Shown here piece after piece: positions 1 to 9,031 of a stretch of 64,000 nucleotides of DNA (positions are counted from its first letter, which is position 1; each line of letters opens with the position of its first letter). Source of the DNA: Alteromonas gracilis. Its GTDB lineage: Bacteria > Pseudomonadota > Gammaproteobacteria > Enterobacterales > Alteromonadaceae. The stretch lies in the NCBI RefSeq assembly GCF_002993325.1, contig NZ_PVNO01000027.1:124001-188000 (forward strand), read 5' to 3'. Position numbers and translations under genes: made by a program. Below the pieces are notes generated by a model that was given only the letters and a program-made list of their open reading frames with translations, did no database searches and was not told the origin of the DNA.

Positions 1-1497
1 GTTTAATTTCGTTTGAAACGCATCGAAAGTATCAACTACACCTTCTCGTGGAGTACCTGATTTACTTAAAATCATTATGGTTAAGCTAGATAAAATAAAC
101 CCAGGCACAATTTCATATATCCAGTCACCAAGTTTCTGACCACCCACTTCGATAGGAAGATAAATCCACAGTAACACGGTTACCGCCCCAACTATCATGC
201 CGCCTAACGCCGCACGACGGGTCATTTCACGCTTAAACAAGCTAAACAAAACCAGTGGACCAAAGGCAGCGCCAAAACCTGCCCACGCATTACTTACAAG
301 GGTCAAAATAATGCTGTCTCGGTCGTAGGCTAGATAAATAGCAACAAGCGCTACAACGACCACGCTGACGCGGCCTGCGATAACAAGTTCACCATCTGAC
401 GCATCACGACGCAGAAATGCCTGATAAAAGTCACTGGTCAATGAACTCGACGTTACTAGTAGCTGTGATGAAATAGTACTCATAATCGCGGCTAGAATAG
501 CAGCAAGCAGAAAGCCACCAATGAGCGGGTGGAACAGAATTTGAGACAGGTAAATAAAAACGGTCTCAGGATCAATTTCATTGCCGTTCCCTGTCACATA
601 AGCCAAACCAAACAGGCCTGTCATTAAGGCGCCGATAATTGAAACTATCATCCAACTCATACCAATATTTCTTGCAGTTGGAATATCTTTGACTGAACGA
701 ATAGCCATGAAGCGAACGATGATGTGCGGCTGGCCAAAGTAGCCGAGACCCCATGACATAAGAGAAACAATACCAATGAAGGTTAATGCTTCGTTGGAAG
801 ACGCATCCATAAAGGCATCAAATAGTGCCGGGTTAATGGTGTCTAATGCGTCGATTGAAGCACCGACGCCGCCTAGCTCACTGATAACCACAGCGGGGAC
901 CATGATTAGCGAGACAAACATGATACAGCCTTGAACGAAGTCAGTCATGCTTACCGCCATAAAACCACCCACTAATGTGTAGGCTACAACAACGCCTGCG
1001 GTGACATACAGCCCCGTTTCATAGGTTAATCCGAATGATGTTTCAAACAATTTTCCGCCAGCTACAACACCCGAAGATGTATAAAGGGTGAAAAAAACGA
1101 CGATGACGACAGAGGCGATAACGCGAAGTAGACGAGAATTGTCTGCAAATCGGTTTTCAAAGTAATCGGGAAGCGTAATAGAATTATTGGCGACCTCTGT
1201 GTATACACGGAGGCGTGGCGCCACCAGCATATAATTCGCTAGTGCGCCTAATGTGAGACCAACCGCAATCCAACCGGCGGACAAACCGGATACATACATT
1301 GCACCGGGTAAACCCATGAGCATCCATCCGCTCATGTCAGATGCGCCTGCTGAGAGAGCAGTAACAGCGGGGCCTAACTGGCGGCCGCCGAGCATATAGC
1401 CTTCTACGTTGGTATCTGTTTGCCGATAGGCGAAAAGGCCTATCCCTAACATTACTACAAAATATAAACCCAACGAGATTATCGTGCCTGTAGCCAT
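1..1497 (-). CDS. putP: Sodium/proline symporter PutP, C-terminus cut by window edge
   Basis: The minus-strand frame is open from an ATG at 1497 to base 1, giving 499 codons without a stop. The start reads MATGTIISLGLYFVVMLGIG and soon has the GGRQLGPAVTALSAGASDMSGW stretch (in part) typical of the PutP branch of the sodium:solute symporter family. E. coli PutP has 502 residues, so only a few residues should be missing. It is expected to be an inner-membrane protein importing L-proline with Na+. An AGGGA ribosome site lies 7 bases before the ATG. The gene sits 116 bases downstream of the diguanylate cyclase on the same strand. No putA is visible, so the proline assignment rests on sequence alone; a related solute is possible. 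Confidence 0.88.
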   Translation of the reverse strand, partial: MATGTIISLGLYFVVMLGIGLFAYRQTDTNVEGYMLGGRQLGPAVTALSAGASDMSGWMLMGLPGAMYVSGLSAGWIAVGLTLGALANYMLVAPRLRVYTEVANNSITLPDYFENRFADNSRLLRVIASVVIVVFFTLYTSSGVVAGGKLFETSFGLTYETGLYVTAGVVVAYTLVGGFMAVSMTDFVQGCIMFVSLIMVPAVVISELGGVGASIDALDTINPALFDAFMDASSNEALTFIGIVSLMSWGLGYFGQPHIIVRFMAIRSVKDIPTARNIGMSWMIVSIIGALMTGLFGLAYVTGNGNEIDPETVFIYLSQILFHPLIGGFLLAAILAAIMSTISSQLLVTSSSLTSDFYQAFLRRDASDGELVIAGRVSVVVVALVAIYLAYDRDSIILTLVSNAWAGFGAAFGPLVLFSLFKREMTRRAALGGMIVGAVTVLLWIYLPIEVGGQKLGDWIYEIVPGFILSSLTIMILSKSGTPREGVVDTFDAFQTKLN

Positions 1498-1613
1498 ATA
1501 AATTCCCTATGTTTTTTCTTTCATGCTAACACCTATGACTGAGAGTCTCTACGTCATTCAGCGCCCTTGCATGTTTTCTATACGGCTAAAGGTAAATAAA
1601 GTTTGAGAGAATT

Positions 1614-3581
1614 TTAAAATGATAAAGAGGCTACGCGAGCTCGGCCGCCGCGTTTAGCCTTGTAAAGCAAGTCGTCACAGGCTTTGATAATTCTGTCTAA
1701 GTTTGTCTCTCCTTTCACATCTAACAGCCCTGACGAGAAGCTAACACAAAACTTTTCATCAGTGCCGTTCCAATGTTTTTGGCGGGAGAGAGCCACATTT
1801 AGTTCATCGAGTATCCGTTTAGCTGACTTTTCATCCGTGTCGGAGAAATAGATTAAAAACTCTTCGCCTCCGTACCGGCAAAGTTTGTCAGATTTGCGAA
1901 TTCTATTTTTAATAATTTGGGTTATTGTCGTAAGCACTTCATCACCGACAGCGTGACCGTATCTGTCGTTAATCTTCTTAAAGTTGTCTACGTCCAATAG
2001 CGCAATACTTGAGGTCTTGTTACCTTTAAGTGACTTTTTTAAGCTGTTTAACATAGCCCGGCGGGTGAGGGCGCCGGTGAGCGAGTCCCGTTCAGCGAGT
2101 AAATCGCTCTGTTTTTTGGCGACCCAGAGCCAAAGGACAAGGATGAGTAATATGGTTAGCAACAACACGAATATGGTTGTTTTCATGGCTTCTTTGTCGG
2201 TAGAAAGCCCCTCTTTCTGCTCCCGTAAACTAGCTAGTTCCTTCTGACGATAATGTGCTAATTCGATATCTTCTGCCAAGTTATCTGTGAAGTTAGACGA
2301 AGAAAATTTAAATTGCTCCGTATTTTTTGCAACGAGTAATTTATTGTAGGACTGAGAGTGCTCGTACGCTTTTTCGTAATTGCCCGCAGCGTCGTAAAGT
2401 CTTGAGAGTTCGAGCTCCATTTTGAGCTTAATCTTCTCTTTAAAACCTGAATCGGAAGTTTTTGCGAGAACGATCTTTTTATATTGCTGAAGTGAATCAT
2501 TGAATTTTGCTTCATCATTCAGTACCGCCGCGTAAAGTGCATCTGCGTAGACAGAAAGCTCTTGGGTTCTTTCCTTCATTTTTGATGTATCGAGTTGTCT
2601 AATTTGCTCCATGACTTTTTGTGCTGAGCTCTCATAGCCTTCACCTTTCTGAAAAACAATAGCACGAAGCTTTTGAACATATATCAAAAGCTTCTCATGG
2701 GCTGAATTTACCTTAGATACATAACCTATTGCGTCCTCTACCAAAGCTAAAGCATCGTTAAAACTGTCTTGAACAAGTAATGCGTCTATCGCCGAAAAGA
2801 AAGCCCAAGTTGTGACTACTGTGCTTCCAGCCTGTTTTTTACTATCAATAATTTGTTGGGAGTGGTAGAAAGCTCTACTAGGAACGAAGAGCTCGAGATA
2901 GGCATCCCTGAGCCAGTCATGAGCGATAGTTTTTGATAACGCATTTTGTAAGTTTTTGTCTGGCGAATAATGAGGAAGGTGCGCCAATGCATATTCAAGT
3001 TCATTGATGGCCTCAATAGGATTGGCTAAATTAAGCTCCATAGCCAACCATATACTTGCTATTGCGGTAGCTTTTTTACTACCCGTATCCAGAGCTTCAA
3101 GTTTCAAACGTCTCAGTGCGGGCACAGTTTCGTTGATACGCAGAGAAGAACCGTCAAAGTCGTTAACAGCCCTTGCATATATGTAATACGCCTTAGCAGC
3201 AGCGAAGAGTTCAGGAGTGAGCGCTTTTAGTTCTTGCCAGTGCTTATCTAATAACGGCTCTTTAACGAAAATCGGAACTCTTGGGGAATCAACATCATTT
3301 GCTGTAGAAGTGGCTAATAAATGTCTAAATATCACTCCTTCACTTTGTTTATCATTCTGTAATCCTGATTCCTCAATCATTACAGTGATATCAGTATTGC
3401 TCACATTGCTTGGTGTGTTCCAATGGAAGATGGTTGTGGCTGCAATGTGACTATAGCCGTCAAGTTTCTCTAATCTTAAAGCGTTTTTGATATCTGAGTT
3501 CTGTGCGCTTAAAGAAAAACAAGTTATCAAAGGCAACAATAGCCAAACCGTTAGCCTTGTAAAGCGATACCAAACGCTCAT
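1614..3581 (-). CDS. Membrane-bound diguanylate cyclase with N-terminal periplasmic helical sensor
   Basis: This 655-residue protein starts with a signal peptide ending near LSLSAQ. A long helical region of about 420 residues follows, probably TPR-like, and is predicted to be periplasmic. A membrane helix lies at about 468-487 and a GGDEF domain at about 497-650. The active-site loop is GGEEF (571-575), and an inhibitory-site RxxD (RKSD, 562-565) lies the usual five residues before it. It should therefore make cyclic di-GMP from GTP and be product-inhibited. No EAL domain is present. The sensor ligand cannot be told from sequence. It is transcribed alone: the terminator of the anti-sigma gene lies upstream, and putP follows. 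Confidence 0.9.
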   Translation of the reverse strand: MSVWYRFTRLTVWLLLPLITCFSLSAQNSDIKNALRLEKLDGYSHIAATTIFHWNTPSNVSNTDITVMIEESGLQNDKQSEGVIFRHLLATSTANDVDSPRVPIFVKEPLLDKHWQELKALTPELFAAAKAYYIYARAVNDFDGSSLRINETVPALRRLKLEALDTGSKKATAIASIWLAMELNLANPIEAINELEYALAHLPHYSPDKNLQNALSKTIAHDWLRDAYLELFVPSRAFYHSQQIIDSKKQAGSTVVTTWAFFSAIDALLVQDSFNDALALVEDAIGYVSKVNSAHEKLLIYVQKLRAIVFQKGEGYESSAQKVMEQIRQLDTSKMKERTQELSVYADALYAAVLNDEAKFNDSLQQYKKIVLAKTSDSGFKEKIKLKMELELSRLYDAAGNYEKAYEHSQSYNKLLVAKNTEQFKFSSSNFTDNLAEDIELAHYRQKELASLREQKEGLSTDKEAMKTTIFVLLLTILLILVLWLWVAKKQSDLLAERDSLTGALTRRAMLNSLKKSLKGNKTSSIALLDVDNFKKINDRYGHAVGDEVLTTITQIIKNRIRKSDKLCRYGGEEFLIYFSDTDEKSAKRILDELNVALSRQKHWNGTDEKFCVSFSSGLLDVKGETNLDRIIKACDDLLYKAKRGGRARVASLSF

Positions 3582-3698
3582 TATAATTGCTACCTCTATA
3601 CTGCGGATAAGCGGAATACTGTTGTAATTTAAAACGAGTGTTTTAATAAGGTAGTAATTATAAGTTTTATAAGCGTGAGTTTCATCTTAAATTTGGGC

Positions 3699-3725
3699 AA
3701 AAAAAAATCGGCCACATTAGGCCGA
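3699..3725 (-). terminator. Rho-independent terminator of the sigma/anti-sigma operon
   Basis: Perfect 6-bp stem TCGGCC/GGCCGA with a 6-base loop. Read on the minus strand it is followed by nine T (As at 3699-3707). It lies 67 bases after the anti-sigma stop codon. Confidence 0.85.
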
Positions 3726-3792
3726 AGAAGGAAAGGAATGAAGAAGAGAAGGAATAAGGAAAACAGTTTTTTAGGAACGCCTTATAAAAGCG

Positions 3793-4497
3793 TTATGCAG
3801 AAAACTGTATCCTTTCCGAAACGGCTTTTTTCATTTCGCTAAGATCTGCATTTTTGTCACCAACAATCATAACGTTTGCGCGCTGCATCTTAATGCTCTC
3901 GCCGTGATATTGGCTATCCCCAAACCTACTCGGTACACTGACGTCGCCTCGTTCGGGCACCACAAATATAGACATTTTACCTTGTGGCGTATCAACAATG
4001 AGGTGAAGACTTCTAACCGTGCTCAAGTGACAGTAGTTTGCAACTTCTACACCGTCTAACATTTCGCTAAAACTACCACCAAAGCTTGCTAGCTTTGCAT
4101 TAACCATATTTAAATCAACCGGAAGCAATGAATGAGCATGCTCCATTTCAGCGTACTGCATATGAGCAAGTGCTTGGCCGCCTATACTAAGCGGTTGGTG
4201 GTACCACATGGTAAGGGCAATACCCACGGTAAAAGCAACCGACGCAGCCATAGCCAAATACCACCTGCTTCTGCGCTTGTAGCGGTTAAATTCGTCAGTC
4301 GATTGTTGCCAAATAAGCTTGCTTGCAAGATCCTCTGGTACGTCGACTTTAAGCGCTTGCTTTAATTGCTTATCTAGCTGCTTCTGTTCATTCCAGAAAT
4401 TCCGTTTGCTTTCATCTTCCTTTGCCGCCTCTACAACATCACTGTCAGTCGTTTCTGGATCGGCGTAGATTCGACGCCTAAATTCTAATTCATCCAT
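3793..4497 (-). CDS. DUF3379-type anti-sigma factor
   Basis: A 234-residue protein with a cytoplasmic N-terminal half, one membrane helix near residues 84-102 (WYLAMAASVAFTVGIALTMW) and a periplasmic C-terminal domain. The N-terminus (MDELEFRRRIYADP) and overall plan match the DUF3379 family, which in Shewanella and Vibrio relatives is encoded just after an ECF sigma factor. The start codon overlaps the sigma gene stop by 8 bases, so the pair is translationally coupled. Its inferred job is to hold the sigma factor at the membrane until a signal arrives. The signal is unknown. Confidence 0.8.
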   Translation of the reverse strand: MDELEFRRRIYADPETTDSDVVEAAKEDESKRNFWNEQKQLDKQLKQALKVDVPEDLASKLIWQQSTDEFNRYKRRSRWYLAMAASVAFTVGIALTMWYHQPLSIGGQALAHMQYAEMEHAHSLLPVDLNMVNAKLASFGGSFSEMLDGVEVANYCHLSTVRSLHLIVDTPQGKMSIFVVPERGDVSVPSRFGDSQYHGESIKMQRANVMIVGDKNADLSEMKKAVSERIQFSA

Positions 4498-5077
4498 TTA
4501 CACGACCTCTCTGTTCATTTTGTTTCTCTAATGCCTCTTTCAGCTGATTTCTCGCCCTAAACAAACGGGTCATTACCGTGTTTTTATTAAGTCCTAATTG
4601 ATTAGCAATCTCTTCACCACTAAACCCAAAGATGAGTTGAAGAATTAAGGGCTCGCGATACTCAATGCTCAATCCACCCATCAGTCGCTGAAGTTCTCTG
4701 TCTCTCAAATCGCCGTCTGCGTGCTGCGTGTCATCTTGTATATGGCAGTCATCAATATCCACCGTATCGAATTGCTTTCGCTCAAACCGACGGGCGTTCT
4801 CGCGGCGAAGAATGGTAATCAGCCATGACTTCGCCGCCTTTTCATCATTAAGGGCATCTAGTGAGCGCCAAGCACGCAGAAAGGTTTCCTGTACAACATC
4901 TTCGGCAATGCTCTGGTCTTTAATAAGCCAGAATGCATAGCGGTATATGTCGGCGTGAAATGCCTTTACCAGTGCTTCATATCTTTGGTGTTTTGCTTTC
5001 ATACTCGATAAGACCTGACCACTATCGAATTTATTTCGACCAAACATAAAAAAATCCAAAATCTTAAACTTTTTCAC
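4490..5077 (-). CDS. ECF RNA polymerase sigma factor
   Basis: 195 residues as read, with sigma region 2 (YEALVKAFHADIYRYAFWLI, then EDVVQETFLRAWRSL) and region 4 (YREPLILQLIFGFSGEEIANQLGLNKNTVMTRLFRARNQL, in part) forming the standard ECF helix-turn-helix. A second in-frame ATG at 5002 (MKAKHQRYEAL) begins immediately before region 2 and would give 170 residues. Because the far start lies only 9 bases from the hairpin that ends the upstream gene, the inner start is a serious alternative. It is paired with the anti-sigma gene downstream. Its regulon is unknown. Confidence 0.87.
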   Translation of the reverse strand: MKKFKILDFFMFGRNKFDSGQVLSSMKAKHQRYEALVKAFHADIYRYAFWLIKDQSIAEDVVQETFLRAWRSLDALNDEKAAKSWLITILRRENARRFERKQFDTVDIDDCHIQDDTQHADGDLRDRELQRLMGGLSIEYREPLILQLIFGFSGEEIANQLGLNKNTVMTRLFRARNQLKEALEKQNEQRGRVNG

Positions 5078-5085
5078 TATGGCAT

Positions 5086-5124
5086 AAAAAACGCGCCATT
5101 TCGTTAGCCGAAAGACGCGTTTTT
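5086..5124 (-). terminator. Terminator of the DUF885 gene, bidirectional in form
   Basis: AAAAACGCG (5087-5095) pairs with CGCGTTTTT (5116-5124), and an inner stem TTTCG/CGAAA (5099-5103/5109-5113) extends it. The T run appears on both strands. It sits 39 bases after the DUF885 stop and directly before the sigma start, so any separate sigma promoter must overlap it or lie inside the annotated N-terminus. Confidence 0.75.
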
Positions 5125-5162
5125 ATCATAACGTTAGTGAGCAGATCACTCAGTCGTTTTTG

Positions 5163-7016
5163 CTAGGCACCTTTTTGAGAAGCAATCCAAGCATTTATAT
5201 TTTCTTCTAAAATAGAAAGCGGTACAGGGCCATATTTTAACACTTCATCATGGAAACCTTTCCAATCAAACTTGTCGCCAAGTTCGTTCTGCGCCATTTC
5301 TCGAAGCTCCATGATTTTAAGTTTACCAATCATGTAAGCAGTGGCTTGACCCGGCATGGCGATATAGCGTTCTATAGCTTTTTGCGCGTCATATTCAGGG
5401 TTTGGTGTGTTTTCAATAAGATAATCTACCGCTTTTTCACGGGACCACTTTTTCGCATGAATGCCCGTATCTACAACCAAGCGGCAGGCGCGCCAGAGCT
5501 CCATGGCTAAACGACCAAAGTCGGAGTAGGGGTCTTGATAAAATCCCATGTCTTTTGCCAACTCTTCAGTATATAAACCCCAACCTTCCGTGTAGGCCGT
5601 AAAACTTAAAAACTTCTGAAATTGAGGAACACCGTCTAACTCTTGTGCAATTGCACGCTGCATGTGATGGCCAGGAATACCTTCATGATACGCTAGCGCC
5701 TCTAGCTGATATGTTGGCATAGCTTTCATATCATAAAGGTTGGCGTAATAAATACCGGGGCGGCTGCCATCTTGGGCTGGGCTTTGATAAAACGCTTTGC
5801 CCGCAGACTGTTCCCGAAAGGCTTCAACGCGTTTAACGATCATTGGCGCTTCTGGAAGAATACCGAAGTACTCAGGAATAGCGTCCCGCATGTCATCTAT
5901 AGCGGTTTTCGCCATATCAAGGTATTGCTGTCTGCCTTCAGCTGTAGAAGGTAAATAGAATTGATCGTCTTCACGCATGAAAACAAAAAACTCTTGAAGA
6001 GTACCTTCAAACTTTACTTGTTTCATGATGTCGCGCATCGCATTGTGTATGCGCTCTACATTATCTAGGCCTATCTGATGTACTTGATCTGCAGTCAGGT
6101 CAGTGGTGGTAAACCAGTTGAGGCGGTTCTGATACCATGCATCACCGTTAGGCAAACGCCACACACCATCGCCTTCTGGTGTTACTTCACGCTGATGTAC
6201 CAGTTCTTCGATAAACTTCTCGTACGACGGCATGACTGATGTTACCAAAGCGGCTTTAGCTTCACCAAGTAAAGTGGTTCTTTCAGCGTCAGTTATATCT
6301 AGTTTGCTAACTTTATTTTGAAAGTCCTCCCATAATGTGGAAGGCGTTTCACTAGAATCAAAAGGTGCACCCGTAATTACATTCTTGGACGCATCGATCA
6401 TTTGGTCGTAGGCCCACGCTGGAGGAAATACGCCAGCTTTTTCGCGTACTTTCATTTGTTCGATAACTTGATCGAAGTACGTGCGGACATTATCCAGACG
6501 ACCAATATACGCTTGGGCGTCTTCTTTACTCTTTACGCTGTGAATATTGATAAGGAAGCTTGGTACTTGAGTATGTGCAGCGCGGAATTGGTGCACAATA
6601 TAGCGGTGATGTCTGAATTCGTCGTTAGCTAAATCACGCTCTATACCAAGTTTGTATAGACGCAAGCTCAATTTTTCTTGCTCACTCAATTTGCTTGTAT
6701 CGAAGCTATTTAGTTTCTCAAGTCGGTTCTTGGCAATAGCAACGCGGGTATCGGCCTCTTCATCGCTGATGTCATCCCATTTGTCGTAGTCCCACTTTTT
6801 ACCGAGGTAGCTTTGGAATAGGGGGGAGCGTTTTAGGTCTTCTTCAAAGGTGCGCTCAAAGAACGCATTAAGACGCTCTGACTCAGACTGTCCAGCTGGC
6901 TTTTCTGTTTTAATTGGCTCTGGTGCGTTATTGGCTGTTTCCGTTGCTGGTGAGCATGCCGCAAGCGTTGTGATAGCCAGCGCTATTGGCGTTAGCTTTA
7001 AAAGTGTTTTTTTCAT
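5163..7016 (-). CDS. DUF885 family lipoprotein, predicted metallopeptidase
   Basis: 617 residues beginning with a lipoprotein signal whose lipobox is LAAC (Cys about residue 21), followed by a short polar linker. The rest matches the DUF885 family, including the zinc-site-like stretch AYHEGIPGHHMQ and the later YTEGWGLYTEEL. Family members are thought to be peptidases anchored in the envelope; the natural substrate is not established. It stands alone between two terminators, with about 200 bases of upstream sequence. Length is normal for the family and no key residue appears to be missing. Confidence 0.85.
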   Translation of the reverse strand: MKKTLLKLTPIALAITTLAACSPATETANNAPEPIKTEKPAGQSESERLNAFFERTFEEDLKRSPLFQSYLGKKWDYDKWDDISDEEADTRVAIAKNRLEKLNSFDTSKLSEQEKLSLRLYKLGIERDLANDEFRHHRYIVHQFRAAHTQVPSFLINIHSVKSKEDAQAYIGRLDNVRTYFDQVIEQMKVREKAGVFPPAWAYDQMIDASKNVITGAPFDSSETPSTLWEDFQNKVSKLDITDAERTTLLGEAKAALVTSVMPSYEKFIEELVHQREVTPEGDGVWRLPNGDAWYQNRLNWFTTTDLTADQVHQIGLDNVERIHNAMRDIMKQVKFEGTLQEFFVFMREDDQFYLPSTAEGRQQYLDMAKTAIDDMRDAIPEYFGILPEAPMIVKRVEAFREQSAGKAFYQSPAQDGSRPGIYYANLYDMKAMPTYQLEALAYHEGIPGHHMQRAIAQELDGVPQFQKFLSFTAYTEGWGLYTEELAKDMGFYQDPYSDFGRLAMELWRACRLVVDTGIHAKKWSREKAVDYLIENTPNPEYDAQKAIERYIAMPGQATAYMIGKLKIMELREMAQNELGDKFDWKGFHDEVLKYGPVPLSILEENINAWIASQKGA

Positions 7017-7134
7017 TATTCATTCCCCGTCGCGTTTAATTGATTATTTTTATCGGCTAGGACTTTTACGGTTAATAAACCTTTTTGAGGGCAATAAGGC
7101 CCTAGCTGTTTATCGAATACAGACATCGTATCAA

Positions 7135-7177
7135 CAAAACCCTTGCCAGTGCGATATGGCAAAGTGCAAGGGTTTTG
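7135..7177 (-). terminator. Probable terminator of the Bat operon
   Basis: Perfect 12-bp inverted repeat CAAAACCCTTGC (7135-7146) and GCAAGGGTTTTG (7166-7177) with a 19-base loop, 40 bases after the batD stop. The T run is only four bases and lies inside the stem, so termination strength is uncertain. Confidence 0.6.
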
Positions 7178-7216
7178 ATTACGCAAATTCTAATCCATTA
7201 GCAAATGAAATGCGTT

Positions 7217-9031
7217 TTATGAAGCAGGATATAGGTTAGATAGCGTGTGACTGTCACTCGCGTCTTTTCGCTTCCATTCGTTACGAGTGCGCTTAACTTC
7301 ATTCGAAAGTTCTTCCAAAACCTTCGTTATTTGTGTGGTTTGTACGCTAGCATCAGATTTATTTGCTGAAAAACGCAGTGCGTACAACTCATTAACTATA
7401 CGATTAATACTTTCAAACTGTGAATGTTTGACATTACCTGCAGTTAACGCATTTATCCAATGCTTAAGGGAGGGGGATAATGAACGTATATCCTTTGCCT
7501 TTATCACTGACATAAGATTTTGATATTGAGCTTTTTCATCGAAACTAGTTAAAGCATTCGAGCACGGTACAACATGTTTAACACTGCTGTTTTGCCCAAA
7601 CGTTCGTGATTGCTTAAGCTTTCTGTAAGTGTATAGCCATCCCGCAAGCGCAATAATAAACAGCGCGATGAATACGCCGGTCACAACCCAATATAAGGGC
7701 GCAATCTTATTAGTATTGGCGTCACCTGAAGCATTATTTGATGCGTTAGTCTTATTGTCAGCGTCGGTAAAAGATTGCGCTGCAGTTGAAGGTACATCGT
7801 TTGGAACATTCTCTACCGTTGTACTGCTAGATACTGGGGTGTTCGCGTTCGCCGCATTACCCTTATTTACGCCACTTGCTGGCGCTACCGTAATTGAGCG
7901 AGCAGGAATGGTGGCATACTCGGTTTGTTGAGTAAGGGTATTGAACCAAGGAACAGTAATTTCGGGTAATACAAAGTTACCCGCTTGTGTAGGGATGATG
8001 GCTAACGACGTTTGGCGCTGGGAGATAAGGCTTTGGTCCTTTTCCACTGTCGTCGTATTCGACTGGTCTGGGTATAATTTAAAGTTTGGTGGATAAAACT
8101 CAGGAATATCCGGAAGCTGTTCTTCTACCACACCTAGGGCAGTTAGCGTAATGATTCGGGTTACGGGCTCTCCTGCAACAAAAGTATCTCCCTGTGGCCA
8201 CTCTTCATCCACTCTTACCATTTCAGAGGGCAGCCATGGATAATCAATTCCCTGAGGGATAGGTTTAATGTTCACCGTGATATCAGGCCCAACCCGATTA
8301 ATTTGTTGCGTTCTGTTAAAAAAGCCAAACCGCTGATTAGTGTTAGCCGCCATCACTTCTCCAGTAAAGACAGGGCCTCTTAGGGTGAATTCACCAGATG
8401 CCTGAGGGACGACAGCGAATTGACGTTCAATGATCTGATAACGTCGTCCATTAACAATGTCGGTGTACTGCTTATCGTCACCTAGTTGTTTAATTTCGGC
8501 ATTTTGCATTTCGGGCGCTTGAAGGCTGCCCCGTTCAATATTACTTGAGAGAAAAAGTTTCACGGTGTAAAGCAACTGTTGATTTAAGTAGGCTTCTTTT
8601 ATATCGATGTCTGTGGTGACGAAATAATCACGGGCCACATTGCTTTGTTCTTGAACCGGAATAACTTTCACCTGAATGGGCTTAGTAGACTTACCCTCGA
8701 TGGTAAGTGAAGGAATGGTAAACGTGCCTTCCTTTCGAGGAAAAAGTGTGGTGGTCCAGACGGTGGTGCGTTTGGTGTCAAAATTAACGATAGACGTTTG
8801 GCTGCTAACAGACGTTCTGCCAACCACAAAGTCCTTTAACAGAGGAGAGCTATCAAATGCATCTCTGTCTGCACTTCCATCTGCAGTGATAGTTAAGCGT
8901 ATCGCCTCGTCTATCATGACAGGATTTCTATCAATGGTGGCTTCTACTGCATTCACATCCGCGAATGCGTTAGTACTTAACATTGTGGATAGCATAAAAA
9001 TAAAACATGTAGATTGTAATAAAGCTTTCAT
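7217..9031 (-). CDS. batD: BatD family membrane protein
   Basis: 604 residues with an N-terminal signal peptide, a large predicted periplasmic region with repeated beta-sandwich character (BatD family, often called oxygen tolerance protein), an Ala/Asn/Thr-rich linker, a membrane helix near 450-470 (YWVVTGVFIALFIIALAGWLY region) and a cytoplasmic helical tail. BatD is the usual last member of MoxR/Bat operons and is thought to act with the two von Willebrand proteins at the membrane. Its start follows the stop of the upstream gene directly, which supports co-transcription. Biochemical role is not known. Confidence 0.87.
   Translation of the reverse strand: MKALLQSTCFIFMLSTMLSTNAFADVNAVEATIDRNPVMIDEAIRLTITADGSADRDAFDSSPLLKDFVVGRTSVSSQTSIVNFDTKRTTVWTTTLFPRKEGTFTIPSLTIEGKSTKPIQVKVIPVQEQSNVARDYFVTTDIDIKEAYLNQQLLYTVKLFLSSNIERGSLQAPEMQNAEIKQLGDDKQYTDIVNGRRYQIIERQFAVVPQASGEFTLRGPVFTGEVMAANTNQRFGFFNRTQQINRVGPDITVNIKPIPQGIDYPWLPSEMVRVDEEWPQGDTFVAGEPVTRIITLTALGVVEEQLPDIPEFYPPNFKLYPDQSNTTTVEKDQSLISQRQTSLAIIPTQAGNFVLPEITVPWFNTLTQQTEYATIPARSITVAPASGVNKGNAANANTPVSSSTTVENVPNDVPSTAAQSFTDADNKTNASNNASGDANTNKIAPLYWVVTGVFIALFIIALAGWLYTYRKLKQSRTFGQNSSVKHVVPCSNALTSFDEKAQYQNLMSVIKAKDIRSLSPSLKHWINALTAGNVKHSQFESINRIVNELYALRFSANKSDASVQTTQITKVLEELSNEVKRTRNEWKRKDASDSHTLSNLYPAS

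Noticed and set aside
7088..7103. Small hairpin AGGGC/GCCCT upstream of DUF885
   Set aside because: Only five pairs, no T run; not enough to call a terminator or regulatory site.
6850..7239. 129-codon plus-strand frame across the DUF885 start region
   Set aside because: Runs opposite to the well-supported lipoprotein gene and ends inside batD; shadow of the coding strand.
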